NCBI RefSeq assembly: GCF_017115105.1
Contig: NZ_JABXKH010000178.1
Location: 1 to 64,000, forward strand
Length of the DNA: 64,000 nt
From: Nostoc sp. NMS2
Lineage (GTDB): Bacteria > Cyanobacteriota > Cyanobacteriia > Cyanobacteriales > Nostocaceae
Direction: 5' to 3'
The notes under the pieces are model-generated. The model searched no databases. It saw only the letters and a program-made list of their open reading frames with translations, and was not told the origin of the DNA. Positions 42,822 through 52,417 of this stretch are shown in pieces. The translations under genes and the position numbers were made by a program. Each line of letters starts with the position of its first letter. Position 1 is the stretch's first letter.

Positions 42822-44970
42822 ATGACAGGAATAGAATCTTTCGCCGCACAAGCCGTTAGCGGTTTAGCAGTTCCGATTTTCCAAATCCTTTGGGGAGGTG
42901 GCGGTAAGGTTCTAGGAATATTTGGTAAAACCCTGGACGAAAAAACTAGGGAGATAATTTTTACCGCATCAAAAGAATATGTCCAGAACTACGAAAGACG
43001 GCATGGCATTCTCAAAGTATTGGGAATGCGTGAACCTGTCAAGCTGGAATCGGTCTATACAGCAGTACAGTTTTTAGGTGATGATGCTATCCGTAGTTTT
43101 GAATCTATTGAGAATTTAGAAGAAGTCTATCGCCAAGCTAAAAGCCGAAGTTTTCAATATCACGATGGTAAAAAACAAGCAGGAATTAAAGTTGCTAATG
43201 ATAAGCAATATCTGATGGTGCTTGGTGGCCCTGGTGCAGGAAAATCTACATTTGTGCGGAAGATGGGACTAGAAGCGCTCAAAGGTAAAAAAGGAGGGTT
43301 TAAACACGCCTGCATTCCAGTTTTTATCGAATTGAAAAGGTTTGCATCTGGCAATATCGATATTAAAACGTTTATTGCTGAAGAGTTTCGCATCTGCGGT
43401 TTTCCATCACATGATAAATTTACAGCCAAAGCTTTAGAAGAAGGTAAGTTACTAATTTTGCTGGATGGTTTAGATGAAGTACCAACAAAAAATTTGACTG
43501 AGGCAATTAGCGAAATTCAGAACTTTGTTGATAAGTACAATAAAAATCGTTTCATTGCCTCCTGTCGCACGGCGGCTTATCGCAGCAGTTTTCGCCGCTT
43601 TAGCGATGTGGGAATGGCAGATTTTGATAACGATCAAATTCTGCAATTTATTTATAGCTGGTTTCATGGTGAAGCAGACAAACAGGCGAAAACAGGCGAG
43701 AAATGTTGGGAGTTACTGCAAAAGCCAGAACATGAAGCTGCAAAAGAGTTGGCGCATACACCTTTATTGCTGACATTTCTGTGTTTAGTTTATGACCGTT
43801 CCCAAAGTTTTCCAGATAATCGCAGTGTTCTTTACCGAAAGGCACTGCGGATATTGCTAGAAGAGTGGGCATCAGAAAAACGAATTCTCAGAGAAGAGAT
43901 TTATCAAGGACTGCATACAGAATTAGAAGAGTTATTACTATCAGAGATTGCTTATACAGGTTTTGAGTCTGACAGGCTATTCTTTTCACAACGCGATATT
44001 GTTCAGCAAATTAAAACATTTTTAGCAAGTAATCTGAATGCACCTCAGCATTTAAATGGAGAATCAGTGCTGGATGCGATCGCTATTCAACAAGGGATTT
44101 TGGTAGAACGGGCCGAGGATGTCTTTTCTTTCTCTCATCTGACTCTACAAGAATATTTAACAGCACAATATATTGATGACCATCGGCAAGTTGAGAAGTT
44201 AGTTACTGAACACCTGACAGATCAACGTTGGAAAGAGGTGTTTTTGTTAGTAGCTGGGTTAATGCGCGGTGGTGCAGATAATTTGCTGTTGTTGATGGAA
44301 AAGGAAGCGCAAAAGTATATTAACACTCCGAAGTTACAAGCTTTATTAAGCTGGGCAGAACAGGTAACAGTTGGATCGCCAGGGGATTTTAAACCTGTGG
44401 GTAAACGTGCAGTTGCGATCGCCATCGCCGAAGCCAACGCCATCGCCAACGCCATCGCCAACGCCATCGCCAACGCCAACGCCGAAGCCTACACCAACGC
44501 CGAAGCCGAAGCCTACGCCGAAGCCTACGCCATCGCCAACGCCTACGCCGAAGCCTACGCCATCGCCAACGCCATCGCCAACGCCTACGCCTACGCCGAA
44601 GCCTACGTACGCCTACGCCTACGCCAAAGCTATCAACTACTCTCGTGAACTGGAAAAATTAAAAATCTTCAACAACATCAACTTTACTGTGCTGATTGCT
44701 CAACTAGAAGCACTTAAAGCTACACTTCCTGATGATAAACAGCCAAAGGAAGTACATCGAGCATTTGCTAAACGCCTTCAAGAAACCTTACTCAATGCTT
44801 TCCATCTCACCCCAGAAATGATCAACTTATCTGAGGAAGAAGCAAAAGCACTCGGCGATTATCTCTACGCAAATCACCTCATCATCCAGTGCAAACAAGC
44901 AGCAGTGCGGGTGTCGCCCCAAACCTGGGAAGCAATTGAAGCGCGGATGTTGTTGGTTCCAGATAGTTAA
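42822..44970 (+). pseudogene. NACHT-domain NTPase, frameshifted in a hexanucleotide repeat
   Basis: The first frame (42822-44648) encodes an N-terminal helical region, a NACHT domain with Walker A GGPGAGKST (residues 135-143) and Walker B LLILLDGLDEVP (about 214), and a helical stretch ending HLTLQEYLTAQYI. It then enters a tract of about 33 Ala-X dipeptides (X = Ile, Asn, Glu, Tyr) coded by gccnnc hexamers. At 44604-44611 the pattern tacgcctac is shortened by two bases to tacgtac; the frame then stops after 13 codons. In the shifted frame the repeat continues (TAC GCC...) and leads into a clear C-terminal helical domain (SRELEKLKIFNNINFTVLI...) to 44970. Restored length is about 716 residues. 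NACHT proteins of this type include bacterial immune sensors. Confidence 0.85.
44409..44625 (+). repeat. Hexanucleotide (gcc-nnc/gaa) repeat within the NACHT gene
   Basis: About 36 six-base units alternate gcc with atc, aac, gaa or tac, giving an Ala-X dipeptide tract. Runs such as gccatcgccaac recur several times. One unit has lost two bases at 44607/44608, which shifts the frame. Confidence 0.9.
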
Positions 44971-45011
44971 GCAACAATAGAAAAATGAAAAGATAGCCAG
45001 ATAAACGCTCC

Positions 45012-45250
45012 ATGAGTTCATTACAACAGGCTAAGGATACAAAAACTCTAACCTTTACAGCAATCTTGCACTGGGAAGAGGATGTTTATGTAGCTGAATG
45101 TCCAGAGGTGGGAACCGCCAGCCAAGGAGAGACGATAGAAGAAGCGAAGCAAATTTGCAAGAAGCAGCGGAACTTTATTTAGAAGAATTCCCACTTTCTG
45201 AGACAGCACCTCGTCGGTTGCTAACCACATTTGAGATAACCAGTGCTTAA
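45012..45250 (+). pseudogene. hicB: HicB-like antitoxin, single-base frameshift
   Basis: The ATG at 45012 opens a typical small HicB fold (LTFTAILHWEEDVYVAECPE, then VGTASQGETIEEA) but stops at 45182 after 56 codons. From 45149 the adjacent frame supplies the expected ending, ANLQEAAELYLEEFP and APRRLLTTFEI, to a stop at 45250. One base lost around 45143-45149 (gaagcgaagcaaat) accounts for it. Intact, it would be about 79 residues. HicB neutralises the HicA mRNA interferase; the following hicA is also broken, so the module appears dead. It lies 41 bases after the NACHT reading frame. Confidence 0.85.
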
Positions 45251-45506
45251 GCTCCCAAGAGTTAGAGCTTCTGAAGTTATTAATGATTATTCTGGAACGC
45301 TTAGTACAGTTTTCCATATAAAGCGTAGCGTTTTTAATGCAGGGGGATGCATTGGCATTGCAGAAAGACGCATTAACAATGCATCGGAATGCATTGGCAT
45401 TGCAGAGGGAGACATTAACAATGCATCGGGATGCATTGGCATTGCAGAGGGACGCATTAACAATGTATCGCGATGCATTGGCATTGTAGGATATTGCCAA
45501 ATTTAA
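45243..45506 (+). pseudogene. hicA: HicA toxin remnant continuing into a minisatellite
   Basis: A GTG at 45243, overlapping the hicB stop as in intact hicBA operons, begins LKLPRVRASEVI, which is the normal HicA N-terminus. After about 13 codons all similarity ends, and the double-stranded-RNA-binding-like body with its catalytic histidine is absent. The open frame continues through four 42-bp repeats to 45506, giving an 87-residue chimera with a repetitive Cys-Ile-Gly-Ile-Ala tail. It is unlikely to be a functional toxin. Confidence 0.7.
45347..45486. repeat. 42-bp minisatellite, three full units plus a partial
   Basis: atgcattggcattg recurs at 45347, 45389, 45431 and 45473, exactly 42 bases apart, with intervening cag(a/g)(a/g)(a/g)ga(c/g)(g/a)cattaacaatg. 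Because 42 is divisible by three, frames stay open on both strands. Units abut without spacers, so it is not a CRISPR array. Confidence 0.92.
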
Positions 45507-45567
45507 TTTGCTAGGAATTAATGAAATGCTCTACTAAGTTCTGTCGTTATCACACTAAGTTTTGTGG

Positions 45568-46029
45568 TTAGGAATGCAAAAGCTGTGGTTTTTTCTCTTC
45601 ACCCATGTATATGTCATGTTCTTTGTGAATGAACACTTCAGATAATGCCTGATAAGCTTCAGTCCAAGCTGCCATCACTTCTTCTGTAGCAGCTTCTCCC
45701 AAAACATCTTTCATGGCTTGCAGTAAACTTTCTCCGACAATAGGATATTGCTCTGGTGTAACATGAGTCTGCACATGGCGATGGGCAATCTTCTCTACCA
45801 TCGACTTTAAAGCAGGCAAATTATCAATTTGGTTAGCATAGCTATAAACTGCTGTAGCTAATCTCGCAGGCTGAGAACCATCTGCTTGAGCAGACATACT
45901 AAATTGTTCTTTGATTTCTGGATGGTTTTGAAACATAATTTCATACATCCGAGTTGTGATTTGCTGACCGTTCTTTTTCAAAATAGGTACTGTAAATTTG
46001 ACGATATCTATTGTTTGTTGGCTAACCAT
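45568..46029 (-). CDS. Single-domain globin (flavohemoglobin-type)
   Basis: A 153-residue heme protein from the ATG at 46029 (MVSQQTIDIV); a GTG at 46044 is also open. The N-terminus SQQTIDIVKFTVPILKKNG and the segment MYEIMFQNHPEIKEQF, which includes the conserved CD-corner Phe, match the globin domain of flavohemoglobins and Vitreoscilla hemoglobin. The proximal His lies in MVEKIAHRHVQTHV (about residue 84), with the E-G loop YPIVGESLLQAM after it. The FAD/NAD reductase domain is absent. Oxygen or NO binding is expected. It lies beside the carotenoid oxygenase, which it faces divergently. Confidence 0.9.
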   Translation of the reverse strand: MVSQQTIDIVKFTVPILKKNGQQITTRMYEIMFQNHPEIKEQFSMSAQADGSQPARLATAVYSYANQIDNLPALKSMVEKIAHRHVQTHVTPEQYPIVGESLLQAMKDVLGEAATEEVMAAWTEAYQALSEVFIHKEHDIYMGEEKKPQLLHS

Positions 46030-46199
46030 AGTTTTTTGAACCACTTAGAATGTTGATTGACTTCACTTTAGTGATTATTCCTATTGGTTACTATGAGCTA
46101 GCTCAGTTAACGAGTAATATCATTTAAAAAACTGCATCAAAGATGAAAATGTAAGAATGCAGGTATGTACATCGATAATTTATCAAGCAATAATTTAAT

Positions 46200-47654
46200 A
46201 TGCATACCATTAGCCAAAAGTCAATAACAAAAGCGTGGGCAGGTGCGATACCTTCGGTGAGCTTCGCTAACGCAGAACCAGCAAAAGAATTTCCCCCTAC
46301 GCAACTGCCAATTATCTCTGGCAAAATCCCAGATGGCTTGCGTGGCACACTTTACCGCAATGGCCCCGCACGCCTAGAACGTGGTGGCATTTACACAGGA
46401 CACTGGTTTGATGGAGATGGGGCAATTCTTGCTATAAATTTTACTGATGCAGTTGCAACCGGGGTTTATCGCTACGTGCAAACCTCTGGCTATCAAGAAG
46501 AAGCCGCAGCAGGTAAACTACTCTACGGCAATTATGGCATGACTGCACCAGGGCCAATTTGGAATCAATGGCAAAAGCCCATTAAGAATGCTGCCAATAC
46601 TTCAGTGCTAGCACTTCCAGATAAACTTTTGGCACTCTGGGAAGGTGGTAAACCCCACGCCCTCGATTTACAAACTTTAGAAACTTTGGGCGAAGATGAT
46701 TTAGGGGGGTTAACTAAAGGATTAAACTATTCTGCACATTATAAACGTGACGAGCAAACAGGGGAGATTTTTAACTTTGGCATCAGCCCTGGACAAAATG
46801 CAACGCTGAATATTTATAAAAGCGATTCGACTGGGCGAATTATCCAACAAGCCGCATACCAGCTAGATGGTGTACCATTTGTGCATGATTTTGTTTTAGC
46901 AGGACAGTATCTTGTATTTTTCCTTCCGCCAGTGCGGTTGAATGTCTTACCCGTGCTAATAGGGATAAACAACTATAGTGATTCGCTAGAGTGGCAACCT
47001 AAATTAGGAACTCAGATTTTAGTTATTGACAGAGAAACCTTATCTGTGGTGAGTCGTGGAGAAACCGAACCTTGGTTCCAATGGCATTTTGCTAACGGTT
47101 ATGTAGATGCTAGCGGTTCAGTAATTGTAGATATTGCCCGTTATGAAGATTTTCAAACTAACCAATATCTCAAGGAAGTAGCTACAGGTGAGACTCACAC
47201 CCCAGCAAAAAGTACACTAACGCGAGTTCATCTGCATCCCCAAACTGGCAAAATTACGTCAATTCAGCAACTATTAAACAGACATTGTGAATTTCCGAAT
47301 GTACCACAGCAAAACGTAGGACAAGCTTCTCGGTACACATATATGTCAACATTCCGTTTAGAAACAGATATTAGCCAAGAAGTAGTAAATGCGATCGCTC
47401 GCTTCGACAACAAAACCGAAACCCTCACCGAAGCAGACTTTGGAGAAAACCGTTATCCTTCAGAACCCATCCACGCCCAAAACACCCAAAACCATTCACA
47501 AAGTTGGGTACTAACCGTAGTCTACGATGGTAATTCTCATAGTAGCGAAGTTTGGGTATTTGATAGCGATCGCCTGGATGCCGAACCCCTTTGCAAACTA
47601 GCATTACCCAGCGTCATCCCTCACAGCTTCCACGGCACTTGGAACTCAGCCTAA
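46200..47654 (+). CDS. Carotenoid/apocarotenoid cleavage oxygenase
   Basis: A 484-residue seven-bladed propeller dioxygenase. Family elements are LRGTLYRNGPARLERGG near residue 45, GHWFDGDGAI, the iron-ligand histidines in NYSAHYKRD, FVHDFVL and the C-terminal VIPHSFHGTW, with a further one expected near HCEFPNV. It most resembles apocarotenoid-15,15'-oxygenases that make retinal from apocarotenals. Near residues 15-25 a 29-bp repeat (46245-46273) is translated as AIPSVSFANAEP, making an N-terminal insert. It is divergent from the globin gene and followed by a Uma2 gene. Confidence 0.9.
   Translation: MHTISQKSITKAWAGAIPSVSFANAEPAKEFPPTQLPIISGKIPDGLRGTLYRNGPARLERGGIYTGHWFDGDGAILAINFTDAVATGVYRYVQTSGYQEEAAAGKLLYGNYGMTAPGPIWNQWQKPIKNAANTSVLALPDKLLALWEGGKPHALDLQTLETLGEDDLGGLTKGLNYSAHYKRDEQTGEIFNFGISPGQNATLNIYKSDSTGRIIQQAAYQLDGVPFVHDFVLAGQYLVFFLPPVRLNVLPVLIGINNYSDSLEWQPKLGTQILVIDRETLSVVSRGETEPWFQWHFANGYVDASGSVIVDIARYEDFQTNQYLKEVATGETHTPAKSTLTRVHLHPQTGKITSIQQLLNRHCEFPNVPQQNVGQASRYTYMSTFRLETDISQEVVNAIARFDNKTETLTEADFGENRYPSEPIHAQNTQNHSQSWVLTVVYDGNSHSSEVWVFDSDRLDAEPLCKLALPSVIPHSFHGTWNSA
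46245..46273. repeat. 29-bp element inside the carotenoid oxygenase gene
   Basis: Same length and consensus as 31863-31891 and 33624-33652; read through in frame near the N-terminus of the oxygenase. Confidence 0.75.
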
Positions 47655-47783
47655 CAAACCCTCCGCGTTTCCTCTGCGTTTCCCTTAGCGTTCCTTTGCG
47701 TTAAAAAAACAACCCTATTGATCAGACATAAATTTTTCGCATCTGGTCAATGCAAAATCAAAAATCCCAAAGAGCCTTGCCCT

Positions 47784-48365
47784 ATGCAATTACAAGAAAA
47801 ACGCCATTATTCTCCTACAGAATACCTAGAACTAGAAGTCATTTCCGAGTATCGTCATGAATATATAGATGGTCAAATTATACCAATGACGGGTGGAACA
47901 CCAAATCACAACCAAATAGCTCTTAATCTGAGTGCAACCCTCAATTTTGCCTTAAAGCGACAACCTTATCGAGTATTCGTCACCGATCAACGTCTATGGA
48001 TTCCCAAAAAGCGAATTCATACATATCCTGATGTCATGGTTGTTGCAGGTTCATTAGAATTTTCTGAGGGACGTACAGATACAATTACTAATCCCTTAGT
48101 GATTTGTGAAGTGCTATCCAAATCTACCAGAAGCTATGATAGAGATGAAAAATTTGCGGCATATCGCACCATCCCCAGTTTTCAGGAATATGTTCTGATC
48201 GATCAGTACAAAAATCATGTTGAACAGTATTCTAAAACTGACGAAAATAAATGGATTTTTTCAGAGCATGAAGAAGAGACTAGTATCTTAACACTATCCT
48301 CTGTTCAATTTCAAATCCCTCTATCAGATATTTATGATAAAGTTGACTTTGAGGCTAAAGAATAA
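47784..48365 (+). CDS. Uma2 family PD-(D/E)xK endonuclease-like protein
   Basis: 193 residues from the ATG at 47784; the open frame to 47718 adds an atypical 22-residue head. The family pattern is clear: YSPTEYLELEVISEYRHEYIDGQI, NQIALNLSATL, the Asp in TYPDVMVV, and VICEVLSKSTRSYDRDEKF with the Glu...Lys pair of the nuclease fold, then SFQEYVLID. The family is greatly expanded in cyanobacteria and its role is unknown. It precedes miaB by 28 bases on the same strand, probably without functional linkage. Confidence 0.88.
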   Translation: MQLQEKRHYSPTEYLELEVISEYRHEYIDGQIIPMTGGTPNHNQIALNLSATLNFALKRQPYRVFVTDQRLWIPKKRIHTYPDVMVVAGSLEFSEGRTDTITNPLVICEVLSKSTRSYDRDEKFAAYRTIPSFQEYVLIDQYKNHVEQYSKTDENKWIFSEHEEETSILTLSSVQFQIPLSDIYDKVDFEAKE

Positions 48366-48393
48366 CCTCACTCTAACTGGTTAACTAAGCAAC

Positions 48394-49758
48394 ATGACCA
48401 CTTCTAAACGCCATTATCACATCACTACCTTCGGTTGTCAGATGAATAAAGCTGACTCAGAGCGCATGGCTGGCGTTTTGGAAGATATGGGCTTTGAATG
48501 GTCAGAAGATCCAAATAATGCAGATGTGATTCTCTACAATACTTGCACAATTCGAGATAATGCCGAGCAAAAAGTATATTCTTACCTTGGCAGACAAGCG
48601 AAACGCAAGCATGAACAACCTGATTTAACCCTCATAGTTGCTGGTTGTGTTGCCCAGCAAGAAGGTGAAGCGCTATTGCGACGAGTTCCAGAATTAGACT
48701 TGGTAATGGGGCCACAACACGCCAACCGCCTCAAAGATTTGTTGGAGTCGGTGTTTGAAGGCAACCAAGTTGTTGCAACCGAGTCAGTTCATATTATTGA
48801 AGATATCACCCAGCCGCGACGGGATAGTAAAGTCACAGCTTGGGTAAATGTAATTTACGGCTGTAACGAACGCTGCACCTATTGCGTGGTTCCCAATGTG
48901 CGCGGTATCGAACAATCTCGCACACCGTCAGCGATCCGGGCTGAAATGGAAGAATTAGGACGGCAAGGTTACAAGGAAATTACTCTACTCGGTCAAAATA
49001 TTGACGCTTACGGTAGAGATTTACCAGGAACAACAGCAGAAGGCCGGCATCTGCACAACTTCACAGATTTACTTTATTACGTCCATGATGTGCCGGGGAT
49101 TGAAAGGTTAAGATTTGCTACTAGCCATCCCCGTTATTTTACAGAGAGATTAATTAAGGCTTGTGCTGAGTTGCCCAAAGTCTGCAAACACTTCCACATT
49201 CCCTTTCAATCTGGGGATAATGAGCTTTTGAAGGCGATGGCGCGGGGTTATACCCATGAAAAATATCGCCGGATTGTCGATACTATTCGGCGGTATATGC
49301 CAGATGCTTCCATTAGTGCTGATGCAATTGTCGGTTTTCCTGGGGAGACAGAAGCACAATTTGAAAATACCCTGAAACTGGTGGAAGATATTGGCTTTGA
49401 TATGTTGAATACAGCAGCATATTCACCGCGTCCAGGAACACCTGCTGCTTTGTGGGAAAATCAACTAAGTGAAGAAATTAAAAGCGATCGCCTCCAAAGG
49501 CTCAATCATCTAGGAAACTTGAAAGTAGCAGAGCGATCGCAACGTTACTTTGGACGCATTGAAGAAGTTTTAGTAGAAGACCAAAATCTTAAAGATCAAA
49601 CTCAAGTGATGGGACGGACTGGCGGTAATCGTCTGACATTCTTCAGTGGCGACATCAAAGAATTGAAAGGGCAGTTAGTGAAGGTAAAAATTACCGAAGT
49701 TCGCCCTTTTAGTTTGACAGGTGAACCAGTTGAAGTCAGACAATCCATGCCAGTATAA
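48394..49758 (+). CDS. miaB: tRNA-2-methylthio-N6-dimethylallyladenosine synthase
   Basis: A 454-residue radical-SAM methylthiotransferase that adds the 2-methylthio group to i6A37 of tRNAs reading UNN codons. The N-terminal domain carries three cluster cysteines (TFGCQMNKADSERM, NTCTIRDNAEQK, VAGCVAQQEG). The radical-SAM CxxxCxxC is in YGCNERCTYCVVP (about residue 155), and the C-terminal TRAM domain ends FSLTGEPVE. All key cysteines are present and the length is standard. It lies just downstream of a Uma2 gene. Confidence 0.96.
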   Translation: MTTSKRHYHITTFGCQMNKADSERMAGVLEDMGFEWSEDPNNADVILYNTCTIRDNAEQKVYSYLGRQAKRKHEQPDLTLIVAGCVAQQEGEALLRRVPELDLVMGPQHANRLKDLLESVFEGNQVVATESVHIIEDITQPRRDSKVTAWVNVIYGCNERCTYCVVPNVRGIEQSRTPSAIRAEMEELGRQGYKEITLLGQNIDAYGRDLPGTTAEGRHLHNFTDLLYYVHDVPGIERLRFATSHPRYFTERLIKACAELPKVCKHFHIPFQSGDNELLKAMARGYTHEKYRRIVDTIRRYMPDASISADAIVGFPGETEAQFENTLKLVEDIGFDMLNTAAYSPRPGTPAALWENQLSEEIKSDRLQRLNHLGNLKVAERSQRYFGRIEEVLVEDQNLKDQTQVMGRTGGNRLTFFSGDIKELKGQLVKVKITEVRPFSLTGEPVEVRQSMPV

Positions 49759-49822
49759 AAAAGACGGGGAAAGGTTAAGGGGGAAAGGGAACCTTATATT
49801 TAACCTTTTTTCTTTCTCAAAG

Positions 49823-52243
49823 CTACTTCACCTTAGCGCGGAAGCGAACAAAGCCGTAAAAATCTTTGACGAGATTGGGTAAATCTGGACTCCGCGTAAT
49901 ATTAACCACCACTGCTCCATTAGTGTTAGTACCGCAGTATGATGGGGCTGTCTCGTTAGCAAGATAAAAGCGTCCGCGATCGGCATCTTGGGCATTAGTC
50001 AAATAAACCGTAGGAGTGCTAGAACTAAGCCCAAGAGCAATACCTTGATCTGCTCCTGGTATCCCACCATCATTAGGAGTCATACCATTAAAAGCAGTGG
50101 GAATAAAAGTAGTATTGACAGGAACTAAATCACAGATTTGGACACTAGTTGCATTACCTAGACCATTGGAGAGGAAGTAGATAGTGTACTCTAACTCATC
50201 TCCTGGTTTGACTATCCCAGCGTTAATCAATCCGCGCAAGTAACTACTAGGCCAGGTGTTACTAGTATCATCATCAGTGTCACGTGGAGATGCTACGTAG
50301 TTAGCAGCATTAGGAGAAACGTCGCTGCGACCATCTACAATGTTAGTCAAATTCTGGCTGTTAATCCGGGTGATGCGTTTAACTAAAATTAACTGAGGTT
50401 TGCCAGCTAATGACGCAGTTAATGGCATAGTTACCGTAGCAGGTGTTGGATCTTCCTTGCGTGCTTTGTCTACTGCTGCTACAGTAAAAATAATGGTTGT
50501 AGCGCCATCTATATTCGGATCTACTGTTAATTTGGTCGGATCGTAATTAGTAATAACTTGATTCGCTGTCACAGCTACACCGTTGTAGTATAGTGTCCCA
50601 TTAGTTGGCAGACTAACAATCTTGAAACTGTTGCCAGAACCAAGGTTCCCATCTTCCGGGTCAGTGCCAGATAGTGTTGGAACTTGTACAGTATTGGTTC
50701 CCCCTGGATTTGTTGTTGTAGATCCACTGACATTGTTAGTATCGGGCAACTGCTCAATTCCAAAGTCCTTACTAGAGATGTTTGTAGAAGTATTAAAAGT
50801 AGCCGTCGTTAGTGGGCTAGTGTTGACCCAGTTAGAGGGTAAAGATGGCGCAGGGGCAGTATTACCTACTGTACCAGTAGTTGTACTTAAGATAATTTTA
50901 ACGTTGCTTTGATTAAAGGGAACATCGAGAAAAGTATAAGTCCCATCTGCGGCGACAGGTGTTGTTTTTAAGACCTTATTATTAGAATCCACCAGAATAG
51001 CATTTAATAACCCACCTGCATTAGTGCCAGTTTCCGAACCAGTATTGATATTAGTAAAAGTATTGTTAGCGCTATTATCGGCATCATCCCAAACCTTACC
51101 ACTAAGGAAATCATCATCATAGATTGTGTAGCTAGAAGCGATCGTTGGGGAGCCACCACAAGTCGTTGTTGAACTGGCGAAAAAACTAGTTGAAGGTTCT
51201 ATATTGAATACAATAGTCCTCACACCTTGAGGAACGTTGTTATTAATAACAGTAAAAGGAATGGTAAAGACACTAGTAGCATCACTGCCGTCGTAGTTGC
51301 CCGCAGGAATAGTGATATTAAAAGTGGATGTGTTTGATATTGTATTGTAGTCTGTACCCAAAACTGCTGTACCAGAGACAGAAATTGGAACACTGATCCC
51401 TCCAGTTGGCACTAAACCAACAATCCTAAGTTTGGGGGGGTTGGTAGTAGGGTTAGTTTCCGATTCTGCTGCACCACCCGAACTCGCTGTAAACTCAACC
51501 ACTGGTTTCCCGGCGAATTGCACCTCATCAAGAAAGTTACCTATAGTATTGTCCCCGCCCGCTGTGGAAACAGCTGCAAATCCTACAGGCTGAGTGGCAG
51601 AATTACCAGTGTAAGGAACAGTGCCAGTGTATCGTACCCAGCCATTTCCGGCATTATTGTTACTTACAGTAGGAATAGTTGCACCATTCTGTGCAATTGG
51701 TTGTACCGTAACTGTCCCATCGTTAGTTGTTGAGAATCTGCCAAAAACAGTTGATGTTGGATCAGTATTTAGTCCAATTAAAAAATTGGTAACATCAGCC
51801 ACAGATGAGCTTGAGCGCCCGCGATGTAAAAGAGAGAATGTGATCGTTTCATTTTTAATTAGGCATATATTCTGATACAACTCAGAAGCTTGTTCAGCAT
51901 TTAACTCAGCAAATTGATTCCCTGCATTAGTGGCTGTACTAGCACCCAAAAATCCTGAAGTCCAAATCTCAATGAGCGGTACTAACCCTGGAGATGTATA
52001 ACCAGTACAGTCACCTGTTCCTGCTTTTACTGACCCATGAGTCGTACTCCAACCAGGAATCAGGCTTTGATCCACTTGAACATAACATTGTTGACCAGCA
52101 GAACCAAAACCAGGTGACTCAAAGCCGGGATTTAAGAACGATCGCTGGATATATTGAGCTTGCGCTACTGTAGGTTGAAGTACTAATGTCGCACCGAGCA
52201 GTCCCCAGCTAAAAATATTAAAATTTTGCCATAAATTCTTCAT
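49823..52243 (-). CDS. Exported multidomain surface protein (Calx-beta-like, DUF11)
   Basis: An 806-residue protein with a signal peptide (SWGLLGATLVLQPTVAQAQ, cut near residue 29). Domains in order: a ~210-residue jelly-roll-like lectin-type region (FLNPGFESPG...AGNQFAELNAEQASELYQ); a Calx-beta-like repeat (~255-370, ISVSGTAVLGTDYNTI); an SdrD-B-like prealbumin fold (~380-500, GKVWDDADNS...TYTFLDVPFNQ); an Ig/cadherin-like domain (~505-620, FKIVSLPTNGTLYYNG); and a C-terminal DUF11-type domain (~630-806, VKPGDELEYTIYFLSNG) ending on a strand (YGFVRFRAKVK). It has no anchor motif. It is the last gene of a five-gene same-strand block of exported proteins, 214 bases after the outer-membrane protein gene. 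Confidence 0.75.
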   Translation of the reverse strand: MKNLWQNFNIFSWGLLGATLVLQPTVAQAQYIQRSFLNPGFESPGFGSAGQQCYVQVDQSLIPGWSTTHGSVKAGTGDCTGYTSPGLVPLIEIWTSGFLGASTATNAGNQFAELNAEQASELYQNICLIKNETITFSLLHRGRSSSSVADVTNFLIGLNTDPTSTVFGRFSTTNDGTVTVQPIAQNGATIPTVSNNNAGNGWVRYTGTVPYTGNSATQPVGFAAVSTAGGDNTIGNFLDEVQFAGKPVVEFTASSGGAAESETNPTTNPPKLRIVGLVPTGGISVPISVSGTAVLGTDYNTISNTSTFNITIPAGNYDGSDATSVFTIPFTVINNNVPQGVRTIVFNIEPSTSFFASSTTTCGGSPTIASSYTIYDDDFLSGKVWDDADNSANNTFTNINTGSETGTNAGGLLNAILVDSNNKVLKTTPVAADGTYTFLDVPFNQSNVKIILSTTTGTVGNTAPAPSLPSNWVNTSPLTTATFNTSTNISSKDFGIEQLPDTNNVSGSTTTNPGGTNTVQVPTLSGTDPEDGNLGSGNSFKIVSLPTNGTLYYNGVAVTANQVITNYDPTKLTVDPNIDGATTIIFTVAAVDKARKEDPTPATVTMPLTASLAGKPQLILVKRITRINSQNLTNIVDGRSDVSPNAANYVASPRDTDDDTSNTWPSSYLRGLINAGIVKPGDELEYTIYFLSNGLGNATSVQICDLVPVNTTFIPTAFNGMTPNDGGIPGADQGIALGLSSSTPTVYLTNAQDADRGRFYLANETAPSYCGTNTNGAVVVNITRSPDLPNLVKDFYGFVRFRAKVK

Positions 52244-52417
52244 TAGTAAATCACCATAAAATAACCTTTATAAAGATGCTGATTACCCTAACCATAATCA
52301 TCAATGAGGGCTGATTAACCTCAAACAAATCTTCAGTCTTTAGCTTTCCCAAAGTCGTAGATAATCTACCATCTGTATTCAGATTCACTGTGGCGATCGC
52401 TTTTTAATAGATGATTT

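Noticed and set aside
44371..44607. Pro-Thr-Ser-rich start of the second NACHT frame
   Set aside because: This part is only the out-of-frame reading of the gcc-nnc repeat. Only the portion after 44608 is the genuine C-terminal NACHT sequence.
45347..45486. CRISPR-like array
   Set aside because: The 42-bp units abut directly and have no unique spacers; it is a tandem minisatellite.
45048..45500. 150-codon minus-strand frame across the minisatellite
   Set aside because: Most of it is the reverse reading of the 42-bp repeats plus the antisense of the hicB remnant; it has no recognisable domain.
41992..45506. Biosynthetic gene cluster suggested by the type II thioesterase
   Set aside because: No NRPS, PKS, carrier-protein or tailoring gene is adjacent.
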